From the NCBI RefSeq assembly GCF_003026815.1, contig NZ_PYOG01000031.1, positions 1-39,303 on the forward strand: 39,303 nt of DNA, given 5' to 3'. Source of the DNA: Photobacterium damselae. GTDB taxonomy: Bacteria > Pseudomonadota > Gammaproteobacteria > Enterobacterales > Vibrionaceae. Below the pieces are notes generated by a model that saw only the letters and a list, made by a program, of their open reading frames with translations, ran no database searches and was not told the DNA's origin. Both the position numbers and the translations under genes were made by a program. Within the stretch, counting starts at the first letter, position 1, and every line of letters begins with the position of its first letter. Positions 18,951 through 26,325 of this stretch are shown in pieces.

Positions 18951-19820
18951 TTACTCACATAAGAACCAAGAGTTTACATCGGCATTGATATAGGCTTTCT
19001 TATGCCAAGGTAACACCTCATATTTAGGCGCTGTACGCACATCACCTTTAAATTTCTGTGTGGCCAAAACACGTACTCGTCCATCTTTTGCACTTACGAC
19101 TTTTCCTCGATACGTCACATCATAAGGGACACTTTTTTGCTTATCGACCAAACAAACGGTAGCGCCAACATTTTTATAGATGTAGTAGCTTTCGTCTGCC
19201 CAGGTATCAAGGTTTTTGTCTGTTGCAGGGGTCGTTCGGAATGATTCTGAGCGTACACCACTTTTTACTGGTTCAACTTTACGGTGAATAGAGTAAGGTT
19301 CATAACCTAAGACTTGGGCTTCTTTAAACCATTGGTCTTTTGTGTATTCTCGGTTTTCATTAACCTTCATGGTCACAAAAGGCCCTGTTGGACAAAGGTC
19401 TGTCCATAAGTCACTATCTGAAATATAAGCTGAGAAAATAGGGGCTTCTTCTGGTGTATTAGGATTATAAACACACCATGTTCCATGTGGCAGGTCAACC
19501 ATTGTTCCAAGATTGGTATCACAGGTTGATTGAGCTAGCAGTTTAAATGCTTCCATATCGGTACTTGCTGCATCTGGGCTTGAAGCGCAGTAACGATAAC
19601 CAAAAGAGTTATTTTTCTTTGGGTTAAAAAAGCCTTTATCAACCACAGTGCCACTGCTACGTTCAGCGTTTTCAGCAATAAAATTGTGTGCCACATCAGT
19701 GAATTTATAAACTGGAAGCTGATTGGTCTCTGGCTGTTGCTGTTTTGGTGTTGAGCTACAGCCAGCGAGTGCTACAACTGTAACCGCAATGGCTAAGCGA
19801 TGGGTCGTGGTACGTTGCAT
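18951..19820 (-). CDS. Cys-rich lipoprotein of unknown function
   Basis: 289 aa. The start is ATG at 19820, immediately preceded by GGGGGATTTA, an excellent ribosome site; the longer frame needs a TTG. It has a lipoprotein signal MQRTTTHRLAIAV... with LAGC at about residue 21, then a Gln/Pro linker. The mature domain has six further cysteines (YRYC, STC, TWC, DLC, TVC and the final FLC), an even number that suggests three disulfides in the periplasm or on the surface. The last residues are WFLCE. I see no enzyme motif and do not recognise the family. Confidence 0.75.
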   Translation of the reverse strand: MQRTTTHRLAIAVTVVALAGCSSTPKQQQPETNQLPVYKFTDVAHNFIAENAERSSGTVVDKGFFNPKKNNSFGYRYCASSPDAASTDMEAFKLLAQSTCDTNLGTMVDLPHGTWCVYNPNTPEEAPIFSAYISDSDLWTDLCPTGPFVTMKVNENREYTKDQWFKEAQVLGYEPYSIHRKVEPVKSGVRSESFRTTPATDKNLDTWADESYYIYKNVGATVCLVDKQKSVPYDVTYRGKVVSAKDGRVRVLATQKFKGDVRTAPKYEVLPWHKKAYINADVNSWFLCE

Positions 19821-20024
19821 TAAATCCCCCAAACGAAATACTTCCTTAAATTCTCATCTAATTGGCATTATAGCGGTTTTTTATATAAACCCAAGGTAAT
19901 GATTTTGTCAGAAGATGAAATTTGTTTGTCGAGATACATAGTGGACGAATGAATACGCATCCATACAAATTGAGGATATTTGTCAAAGAATGTCGATGAT
20001 AAATTGATGCGATATTAACTACCT

Positions 20025-20813
20025 ATGGTAAGAATGATGGCAAATATTAGCCGAGTTATTTTCACTTTATCAGCATTGACGTTATTTGGTTGCGGCGGTG
20101 GTGGCAGCGATTCGCCAAAACCAACACCTAAGGTTTCAGCAAAAGTTGGAATTTATGGAGTAGATGATGCTGTTATGCTGGTTGATTCGACGCTAAAAGG
20201 TGGCGTTTTTGCTCATGTCAGTGAGCAACAAGGAAAGAAAGAGACCAATCTTCAGTTTGCTTCATTTAAAAATGAAATCACTAAGATTGATAGTGGAAAT
20301 GTCAAAGCATGGCTAGTTGATCAGACACTTACTCCATTTGATGGTGGCCATCAATGGCATCAAGAGATCAATTATGCCCATAATTCAGAGCAAAAGTTTG
20401 CAGTAACTTTCCAAGATAATAATAATCAAGCATCAACGTTTGGTTCTGTTTATGGCGTTCCTTTTACTTATGCATTCTCAAAGCAGCCAAAATCTGAATC
20501 ACTTGATCAACTTTCAGGTGTGTATCAAAACAATCAGTTAGGTAGCAGTTGGAATATTCAGCCAAGTGGCTATCTTAAAGTAACAAAAGCAGATAATTGT
20601 ACATTTGAAGGAACCGTAAAAGCGGCAACAGATACTGTTTACTTCTCCGGCTCTGTTATTCGTACTTGTCCTGCATACAAAGATCCTAAGCAGGAAGATG
20701 TGAAATTAAATGCGATTGTTTTCTCGACTAAATCAGGAGATAAAACAACAATTAATAGTATCTTCTACGATAATAATGAATTATTAGAGTGGTTTACGGT
20801 TGAGCAAAAATAA
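20025..20813 (+). CDS. Small lipoprotein of unknown function
   Basis: 262 aa. The signal ends in LFGC (Cys23 of this frame), followed by a Gly/Ser linker (GGGGSDSPKP). Starts at 20034 or 20037 are also possible, since no ribosome site is clear. The mature part looks all-beta: AKVGIYGVDDAVMLVDSTLKG, LSGVYQNNQLGSSWNIQPSG and FEGTVKAATDTVYFSGSVIRTC suggest a lipocalin-like barrel whose GxW appears as SSWNI. Two Cys (DNCTF, RTCP) could form a disulfide. The lipocalin idea is weak, and no function is known to me. Confidence 0.7.
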   Translation: MVRMMANISRVIFTLSALTLFGCGGGGSDSPKPTPKVSAKVGIYGVDDAVMLVDSTLKGGVFAHVSEQQGKKETNLQFASFKNEITKIDSGNVKAWLVDQTLTPFDGGHQWHQEINYAHNSEQKFAVTFQDNNNQASTFGSVYGVPFTYAFSKQPKSESLDQLSGVYQNNQLGSSWNIQPSGYLKVTKADNCTFEGTVKAATDTVYFSGSVIRTCPAYKDPKQEDVKLNAIVFSTKSGDKTTINSIFYDNNELLEWFTVEQK

Positions 20814-20844
20814 CCATAACTATATTTAGACGTTGAATAGTAAC

Positions 20845-20874
20845 AAGGCCCTACAACATAGATTGCAGAGCCTT
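20845..20874 (+). terminator. Imperfect terminator hairpin
   Basis: AAGGCCCTACAA (20845-20856) pairs with TTGCAGAGCCTT (20863-20874) with two mismatches, then TTTTGC. It lies between the convergent lipoprotein and trxC genes; the minus-strand form pairs better (only G-T pairs) but lacks a T-tract. Confidence 0.5.
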
Positions 20875-20899
20875 TTGCATATTCATTAGCTATGAAGAA

Positions 20900-21334
20900 T
20901 TATTTCTCTAAAGCTTGATCTAACCATTCATTGAAATGTGTTTTTGGTAATGCACCATTAATCACATCGACCATTTGGCCATTTTTAAAGACCATAATAG
21001 TAGGAATACTGCGGATACGGTACTGCATGGCAAGCTCTTGTTGAGCTTCAGTATCCACTTTAACAAAACGTACGTCACCTTCACGCTCTTCTGCTACATC
21101 TTTAAATACAGGAGCGAAACCAACACAAGGCCCGCACCACGGTGCCCAGAAATCAACAACAACTGGCTTCTCACCAGAGATAAGTGTTGCTAAGTTGTCT
21201 GCTGTACCTTCTACTGGGTGTCCATCTAGAAGTTGTTCTTTACATGAGCCACAAGTCGCAGCTTCATTAATGCGCTCAGCAGGAAGTTGGTTTAGTGCCT
21301 TACAGTGAGGGCAACGTGTTGTAATCATAGTCAT
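20900..21334 (-). CDS. trxC: Thioredoxin 2 with N-terminal zinc-binding domain
   Basis: 144 aa, exactly TrxC-like. The zinc ribbon has Cys8, Cys11, Cys28 and Cys31 (RCPHC and TCGSC). The thioredoxin fold has the active site WCGPC (66-70) inside VVVDFWAPWCGPC, and the cis-proline loop RSIPTIMVF. It reduces protein disulfides in the cytoplasm and is usually induced by oxidative stress; the zinc domain tunes its redox response. GGAAAG precedes the ATG. No OxyR box was identified by eye in the 270 bp upstream. Confidence 0.95.
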   Translation of the reverse strand: MTMITTRCPHCKALNQLPAERINEAATCGSCKEQLLDGHPVEGTADNLATLISGEKPVVVDFWAPWCGPCVGFAPVFKDVAEEREGDVRFVKVDTEAQQELAMQYRIRSIPTIMVFKNGQMVDVINGALPKTHFNEWLDQALEK

Positions 21335-21476
21335 AGCTGCTTTCCAATCTTTATTATATTGATTGTTAATTTACGCTTTTAGTCAAAATTTGGAAGCAGA
21401 TTTTACATCTTAATTTGATAGGCTAAACCTATGAAGTAAATAGCTATGATTATGATGACAAGGGTAACAACAAAAT

Positions 21477-21517
21477 GCCGTTATCACTGAACTGGGTCGG
21501 GCTCAGTAGATAACAGC
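21477..21517 (-). terminator. Structured hairpin downstream of the 65-aa gene
   Basis: On the minus strand GCTGTTATC pairs with GATAACGGC and, after a one-base bulge, ACTGA with TCAGT, closing a 12-nt loop. It is followed only by GGCATTTTGTTG, so it is a weak terminator or another RNA structure. Confidence 0.5.
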
Positions 21518-21604
21518 ATCTTATAATTCTTATTTAATAGTCAGTAAAGTTACTTTAGATATTATGCGTAACCGACTTAACTTTGAATCCTCATTCTCTC
21601 TGTC

Positions 21605-21802
21605 TTAGTGAAGTAGCCCTAGCTCGCGAGCTTCTTCTAATGTTAAACCACTTTCTCTTATATCCCTTAGTAGTTCGATACGGCGACGAGCCTTAGCTTG
21701 TTGTTTCTTACTGTCTGCAATGCGAGAAGCACTTTCGTCTTTGTAATCCCACTTTGAAGATACAGAAGCCATTTCAGAATGATCAATAGAATTGATAGAC
21801 AC
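21605..21802 (-). CDS. Small basic/helical protein, 65 aa, function unknown
   Basis: The start is set by a perfect AGGAGG 6 nt before a GTG at 21802. A longer frame beginning at ATG 21832 would be translated through that ribosome site and is rejected. The protein is SINSIDHSEMASVSSKWDY, then a long charged helix (KKQQAKARRRIELLRDIRE) and a second short helix (LTLEEARELGLLH). It is soluble, with no Cys and no signal. The RR(I)E-L-R helix recalls short conserved gammaproteobacterial hypothetical proteins, but I cannot name one with certainty. The strong ribosome site predicts high expression. Confidence 0.75.
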   Translation of the reverse strand: MSINSIDHSEMASVSSKWDYKDESASRIADSKKQQAKARRRIELLRDIRESGLTLEEARELGLLH

Positions 21803-22222
21803 AGTAAACCTCCTAAAGCAACCATGCGTCATCAGTTGAGATATCTTTAGCAGAGCTTTTGCAGCGAGTTAAGACGATAAATCTAAGATTGTGATAAAGG
21901 TGTAAGATTGAAAAAATACCGTAGAAAAAGGCTAGCCAGTGCCACATTTTTTGCGTAGTTTAGGAGATTCTAGCGAAAGAAAATAATCCGATCAACGTCA
22001 ATATTTTTTCATCTTATTGCCATCCTAAATTCTTTGTTAGTTGTATATATAATTTCGTTATGTATGTTTTGCGATTAAATCTTATATATCCTTGAAAAGT
22101 AGTGTTTTATTCACCATTTTTGGTTGCGTTTTGTTCGGTTATGTTTGTTGTGAGTGTTTATTGATCACTTAAGCTTTGTAGGGGTTTACAAGCGATAATT
22201 ATGCCCGTATTATTCGCCGCAT
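21803..22222. other. Intergenic region between the 65-aa gene and the second tRNA-Ser
   Basis: About 420 bp with no supported gene. It must hold the leftward promoter of the 65-aa gene near its left end and holds the tRNA promoter at its right end (22185-22213). The middle is T-rich with no clear repeat or hairpin. Confidence 0.4.
22185..22213 (+). promoter_or_regulatory. tRNA-Ser promoter (copy 2)
   Basis: TTTACA (22185-22190), 17 bp, TATTAT (22208-22213), followed by the CG-rich discriminator TCGCCGC, as expected for a stringently controlled stable-RNA promoter. Confidence 0.7.
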
Positions 22223-22313
22223 GGAGAGATGGCTGAGTGGTTGAAAGCACCGGTCTTGAAAACCGGCATGCGTTTGTAGCGTATCTAGGGTTCAAATCCC
22301 TATCTCTCCGCCA
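22223..22313 (+). tRNA. tRNA-Ser (anticodon UGA), second copy
   Basis: 91 nt with encoded CCA (22311-22313). The anticodon loop CTTGAAA gives TGA. It differs from the copy at 2811 at three positions. Two are a compensated pair in the acceptor stem (G-C to A-T: GGAGAGA/TCTCTCC) and one changes A-U to G-U in the variable arm (CATGCG), so both copies should fold. Confidence 0.95.
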
Positions 22314-22321
22314 TCTTAAAG

Positions 22322-22353
22322 AAGGCCGCTGAGTTTTGCTCAGCGGCCTTTTT
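22322..22353 (+). terminator. Terminator after the second tRNA-Ser
   Basis: AAGGCCGCTGAG pairs perfectly with CTCAGCGGCCTT (12 bp) around TTTTG, and the T-tract runs to 22353. Confidence 0.95.
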
Positions 22354-22773
22354 GCATCTTAAAAACTCATATTTTTTAAAATTAATATTTGGGGAAGTTT
22401 ATTCACAAATAACGCAATCTCACGCAATAGAGATCGCGTTAATAATCATTAGTCGTTCTTTTTCTGTGAAGAGAACAGCAAAATTAAAATTAAACAGATA
22501 AAAAATAGAATTTTTGCGATGACATTCTATTCCTTAATGGTGAATGAATTTACCTATTAAGTCAGTTGATTGGTTTAACATGGTAAATTCGCTGGATAAT
22601 TAGTCATTTATTGATTAATTATGCCAATGATTTGCTAAAGTTAGTGCTAATTATTTATGAGTCATTTCACATTTCTACCTAGTAACTTTTTTTACTATGA
22701 CCGCTCTTTCATCATTCCGACCAATAAAGATAAATACGGAATTTAGTACTCTACAATAAGGATAACGATCAAC
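22354..22773 (+). promoter_or_regulatory. Upstream region of the triple RidA gene
   Basis: 420 bp without a gene. It contains an 11-bp inverted repeat with one mismatch, AACGCAATCTC (22411-22421) and GAGATCGCGTT (22430-22440), and a CRP-like site at 22656-22671. The ribosome site AAGGATAACG precedes ATG 22774. No clear -35/-10 pair stands out in the AT-rich remainder. Confidence 0.45.
22656..22671. promoter_or_regulatory. Candidate CRP site upstream of the triple RidA gene
   Basis: TATGA-GTCATT-TCACA matches the CRP consensus at 9 of 10 fixed bases. The centre is about 110 bp before the start codon. Confidence 0.45.
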
Positions 22774-24039
22774 ATGAGCGGTTCTATCATTAAGGTTTCA
22801 AGAAATACTCAAACTGCGCCTTTAGCTATGACTGCAACACAAACTGTTGCTTTTTCTCATTACAATAATATTTCAGCTCAGTTAGGATTGGATCTTGTAA
22901 CTGGTGAAATGGTTAAGGGTGGCGTAAAAGAGCAAGCTGCTCAATGTTTAGCAAATATTAAAGCGGTAGTCGAAAGTATCGATCACGTAATGGATGATGT
23001 GGTTAAGATTAACGTGTTTGTTAAAGACATGGCTGATATTGACGCGATTAATGAAGTTTATGCAGGATTCTTTAATGATTACTACCCAACTCGCACAGTA
23101 GTTGGTGTGGCTGCATTACCATTAACAGGTGCATTGGTTCAAATGGATGCGCTTATCTCTAATGGAGAAGGTACAGCCCCTCAAGCACCATGTGATCTAA
23201 TTAAGCTGTCTCGTAATACAGAGCGTGCACCATTAGATGCTTTATCTACTCAAACTGTTGCTTTCTCTCATTACAATAACTTATCAGCTCAGTTGCCTGT
23301 AGATCCTCAAACAGGTGTGATGGTTGCTGGTGGAATTAAAGAGCAAGCAACGCAATGTCTACGTAATATCAAAAATGTACTAGAGAGCATTGATGTACCG
23401 TTTGATGATATTGTTAATGTTCGAATTTACTTAAAAGATTTGGCTGACATTGATGCAGTAAACGAAGTGTATATGACCTTCTTCCCTGATTCAGCTATTG
23501 CACGTGCAGTTGCTTATATGCCTGCAAGAACCGTTATTTCAGCGGCAAGCTTACCAATGAATGCATTAGTTCAAATGGATGTGGTTGTTTCTCATGGGGA
23601 TGGTACTCCTCCTCAAGAAATTGAAGATCGCCATGGTATTGTTATTCGTACAAATAACACTGATCTTGCTCCAATTAATCCGCTATACACTCAGACAGTA
23701 GCTTTCTCTCATTACAATCATATTGCAGCTCAGTTACCTATTGATGCTAAATCAAATAAGATAGTAACCGGTGGTGCTCATGATCAAGCAAGGCAATGTT
23801 TAGAAAATATTAAAGCGATTGTCGAAAGTATTGATCATGTGATGGATGATATCGTCAAGATTAACATTCAGGTTAAAGATATGGCTGATTTAGCAGCAAT
23901 CGATGATGTATACAGCACATTCTTTACTGGAGAATTACCAGCAAGAACTGTTGTAGGTGTTAATGATATAGCTCAAGGTGCTATGGTACAAATTGATGCT
24001 GTTGTATCAAATGGAGAAGGGACTCCTCCACAAAAATAA
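22774..24039 (+). CDS. Three tandem RidA/YjgF domains in one chain
   Basis: 421 aa made of three homologous repeats of about 140 residues (about 1-140, 141-285, 286-421). Each has TQTVAFSHYNxxxAQL near its start, a Gly-Gly then Q-A-xQCLxNIK helix, DDxVxxxxxxKDxAD and an [A/T]RTVxxxxx...MVQMDAxxS-type end. Single-domain RidA is about 128 aa and forms a trimer with active sites between subunits, hydrolysing reactive imines/enamines. The carboxylate-binding Arg (E. coli Arg105) is kept in all three repeats (Arg107, Arg252, Arg391). The residue matching Glu120 appears to be Gln in all three (VQMD or VQID). Repeat 2 has about 7 extra residues before its Arg. There is no signal peptide, so it should act in the cytoplasm. 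Function beyond the fold is unknown. Confidence 0.85.
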   Translation: MSGSIIKVSRNTQTAPLAMTATQTVAFSHYNNISAQLGLDLVTGEMVKGGVKEQAAQCLANIKAVVESIDHVMDDVVKINVFVKDMADIDAINEVYAGFFNDYYPTRTVVGVAALPLTGALVQMDALISNGEGTAPQAPCDLIKLSRNTERAPLDALSTQTVAFSHYNNLSAQLPVDPQTGVMVAGGIKEQATQCLRNIKNVLESIDVPFDDIVNVRIYLKDLADIDAVNEVYMTFFPDSAIARAVAYMPARTVISAASLPMNALVQMDVVVSHGDGTPPQEIEDRHGIVIRTNNTDLAPINPLYTQTVAFSHYNHIAAQLPIDAKSNKIVTGGAHDQARQCLENIKAIVESIDHVMDDIVKINIQVKDMADLAAIDDVYSTFFTGELPARTVVGVNDIAQGAMVQIDAVVSNGEGTPPQK

Positions 24040-24433
24040 TTTATAAAATAGTATGGATGCATGGTCGTTAGTTATTTTTATATGCTATAAAATCATGCAG
24101 CTAGCGTATAAATTTGATCTTTATAAATGCCATATAGCCTGAAAAGGTATTATGGCATTTATTGTTTTAAAAATTTATGAATTAATTGCTTGCTATTCAA
24201 CATCTTATATCCAAATGGGATTATAAATTGATTTTCATCCGATGATAATTGGGTATTGATTTCGTTTTAATGACTATGTGGTATGAATTTTTTGTCCTTA
24301 TTGGCATAAATAGTATTTAAACTATCATTTCTTCTACGTTTTATCAGGTTAACCTTTCTTTACCGCTCTATTTTTCTTGTATAGTTTTATAAAAAAAATA
24401 TTATGCATAATAAAAATTATAATAGGTAAATAT
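24040..24433 (+). other. Intergenic region between the RidA and EAL-GGDEF genes
   Basis: 394 bp, very AT-rich. It holds the RidA terminator (24125-24168) and otherwise no gene. A frame extending the next gene back to 24377 would need a TTG start without a ribosome site and is not accepted. No clear regulator site was seen. Confidence 0.4.
24125..24168 (+). terminator. Terminator after the triple RidA gene
   Basis: AAATGCCATA (24125-24134) pairs with TATGGCATTT (24151-24160), with an inner CCT-GAAA-AGG stem, followed by the interrupted T-tract ATTGTTTT. Confidence 0.65.
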
Positions 24434-26086
24434 ATGTCGCCAGAAAGAAGAGATTTTAGCTTTAACTATCAACCCATATACGCAAATAATCGTATTAAGT
24501 CTTATGAAGCATTACTGCGATTAAATGATAAAAACATCAATATAGAGACCTTCATTCAATCAATAAAGAATAAGCCTCAGTTTGATCTTGATGTTATAAG
24601 AGCTGTTCTCTTTGATATTCAAGACCTTAATAATACATTTACAATTTCAATTAATATCTCAATCTTAAGTTTGGAGTCTGATTTTTTCATCAGAAAAGCT
24701 CTTAACATTCTGAAAAACAAAAATATAATCTTAGAGATTACCGAGCATGACAAAGCGAACAATCTTGATTTAATTGCTTATAATATTCAGTTACTTAAGA
24801 GTGAAACGGGTGTTAAGTTTGCGTTAGACGATTTTGGTCGAGGATATTCAAATACAGAATCTTTAATGTGTTTACCAGTTGATATTATTAAGGTAGATCG
24901 TTCTTTAGTAACAAACATTACTGATAGTTACATTAGTTATGCTGTACTCAAGACTAAGATTGGCAAAATCCTTAATATTTTAGAGAAGACGGTTATTGTT
25001 GAAGGGATTGAAACACAAACTCAACTAGACCTGATTAACTTAATTGGAGACTGCTGTATTCAAGGCTTCTATTACTCTACACCTCTTGAGCGCGATGTCG
25101 CTTTTTGTCATGAATCCAAAAGTATTGAATTTGAGCCTGAACATCATGTCGACTTTATGCAAAAGTTAGACAAACTGATTTATGATCTCACTTTGAATAA
25201 GAATCAAGTTATTGATCACAATAGCTTTAATAATATTTTTTTGCATAAAGAGAATGCCGTTATTTTAGATAATGCACAAAGTATGATTGCCCGTTTAAAA
25301 GAGCCAACACTTTTACTGTTATCTTCTCTTATTAAAGATTGCGAATGTTTTATTATTATCCGAGATATTAAAGGTACTGCTATATACAATAATGAAAATC
25401 ATGTGAGCTATATGCGAAAAGATTTTGTTGGCATACCAGTCAGTGAGATCTATGAACAATATCCCGATTATCAATACTGTATTGAGTTAGATAACAAGCT
25501 GTTATGCTCAGACTCTAACTTTTTGATCTCAAATGAATCTGTTTGTGTTGATCATAATATTGAGTGTTTCCAAACGTTTCGTCAGAAAATTCAGTATTTT
25601 GATCAAACATTCATTATTTGTACCGTTTATCGAGATAATAATACGCTAACGATGCGAAGAGATGCATTGACGGGACTTTATAGTCGAGAAATTCTATCTA
25701 CACCTTATGCTAATAATTATAATAGATTGATTTTCATAGATTTAAATGGGTTTAAAGCCATTAATGATAAATATGGGCATGGTATTGGCGATCTAAGTTT
25801 AAGACAGGTCTCTGAAATCTTATCTGAAAACCTACGTCAAGATGATTTAATTATTCGACATGGTGGTGATGAATTTGTGGTGTTGACCATGATGTATGAT
25901 GAAGAGCTTATTAATCGCCGCTTAAATGAAATCAACCAGTTGATTGTTGACACATTTTCACAACAAGGCCTGAAGCTGTCTTTCTCTTTTGGTATTTCCG
26001 TGGTGTTCGAAAGTGCTCAAAATGCAATAGTAGAAGCTGACGCTAATATGTATAAGCATAAAGAATATTTTAAAAGTAAATATTAA
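24434..26086 (+). CDS. Cyclic-di-GMP protein with EAL then GGDEF domains
   Basis: 550 aa from ATG 24434 (ATAGGTAAAT upstream). There is no signal peptide or clear membrane helix. The N-terminal EAL domain (about 8-240) has the main catalytic motifs: EALLR (Glu25), SINIS, LEITEHD, LDDFGRGYSN, IKVDRSL, VEGIET and QGFYYSTPL, so phosphodiesterase activity is likely. A middle region (about 300-410) looks PAS-like. The C-terminal GGDEF domain (about 415-550) has DALTGLYSRE, the intact GGDEF at 477-481 and the inhibitory RxxD (RQDD) five residues before it, so cyclase activity is also possible. Most dual proteins have GGDEF before EAL; here the order is reversed. Base composition is more AT-rich than most neighbours. 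Confidence 0.85.
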   Translation: MSPERRDFSFNYQPIYANNRIKSYEALLRLNDKNINIETFIQSIKNKPQFDLDVIRAVLFDIQDLNNTFTISINISILSLESDFFIRKALNILKNKNIILEITEHDKANNLDLIAYNIQLLKSETGVKFALDDFGRGYSNTESLMCLPVDIIKVDRSLVTNITDSYISYAVLKTKIGKILNILEKTVIVEGIETQTQLDLINLIGDCCIQGFYYSTPLERDVAFCHESKSIEFEPEHHVDFMQKLDKLIYDLTLNKNQVIDHNSFNNIFLHKENAVILDNAQSMIARLKEPTLLLLSSLIKDCECFIIIRDIKGTAIYNNENHVSYMRKDFVGIPVSEIYEQYPDYQYCIELDNKLLCSDSNFLISNESVCVDHNIECFQTFRQKIQYFDQTFIICTVYRDNNTLTMRRDALTGLYSREILSTPYANNYNRLIFIDLNGFKAINDKYGHGIGDLSLRQVSEILSENLRQDDLIIRHGGDEFVVLTMMYDEELINRRLNEINQLIVDTFSQQGLKLSFSFGISVVFESAQNAIVEADANMYKHKEYFKSKY

Positions 26087-26088
26087 TA

Positions 26089-26125
26089 GATTGATTCCTA
26101 CCAATAAAGGTAGGAGTCAATCTTT
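26089..26125 (+). terminator. Terminator after the EAL-GGDEF gene
   Basis: A 14-bp stem (26089-26102 with 26109-26122, one G-T pair) with loop AATAAA, followed by only a short T-run. Confidence 0.7.
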
Positions 26126-26248
26126 GACTCAAAATCACGTTCTCTTTTATTGGTTACAAAAGTCCAGTAAATGTGCCTAATCTCGTCTTACTCATCTCAT
26201 TGAACCTCTCTAAGATGCTGCAAAGTTCTTGCACAGCTGTTGTGTGCT

Positions 26249-26277
26249 TTGCTGATCAAAACGTTTTGCTTTATTGG
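26249..26277 (+). promoter_or_regulatory. Candidate LacI-type operator in the GH92 promoter
   Basis: CAAAACGTTTTG (26257-26268) is a perfect 12-bp palindrome with the central CG typical of LacI/GalR-family operators. It lies in the 17-bp spacer of a weak promoter-like pair, TTGCTG (26249-26254) and TATTGG (26272-26277), 58 bp before the GH92 start. No LacI-type gene is in the window. Confidence 0.45.
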
Positions 26278-26325
26278 CCTAATGACAAAACGGATTTTAA
26301 ATAACAATAAATTAGGTGAAACAAG

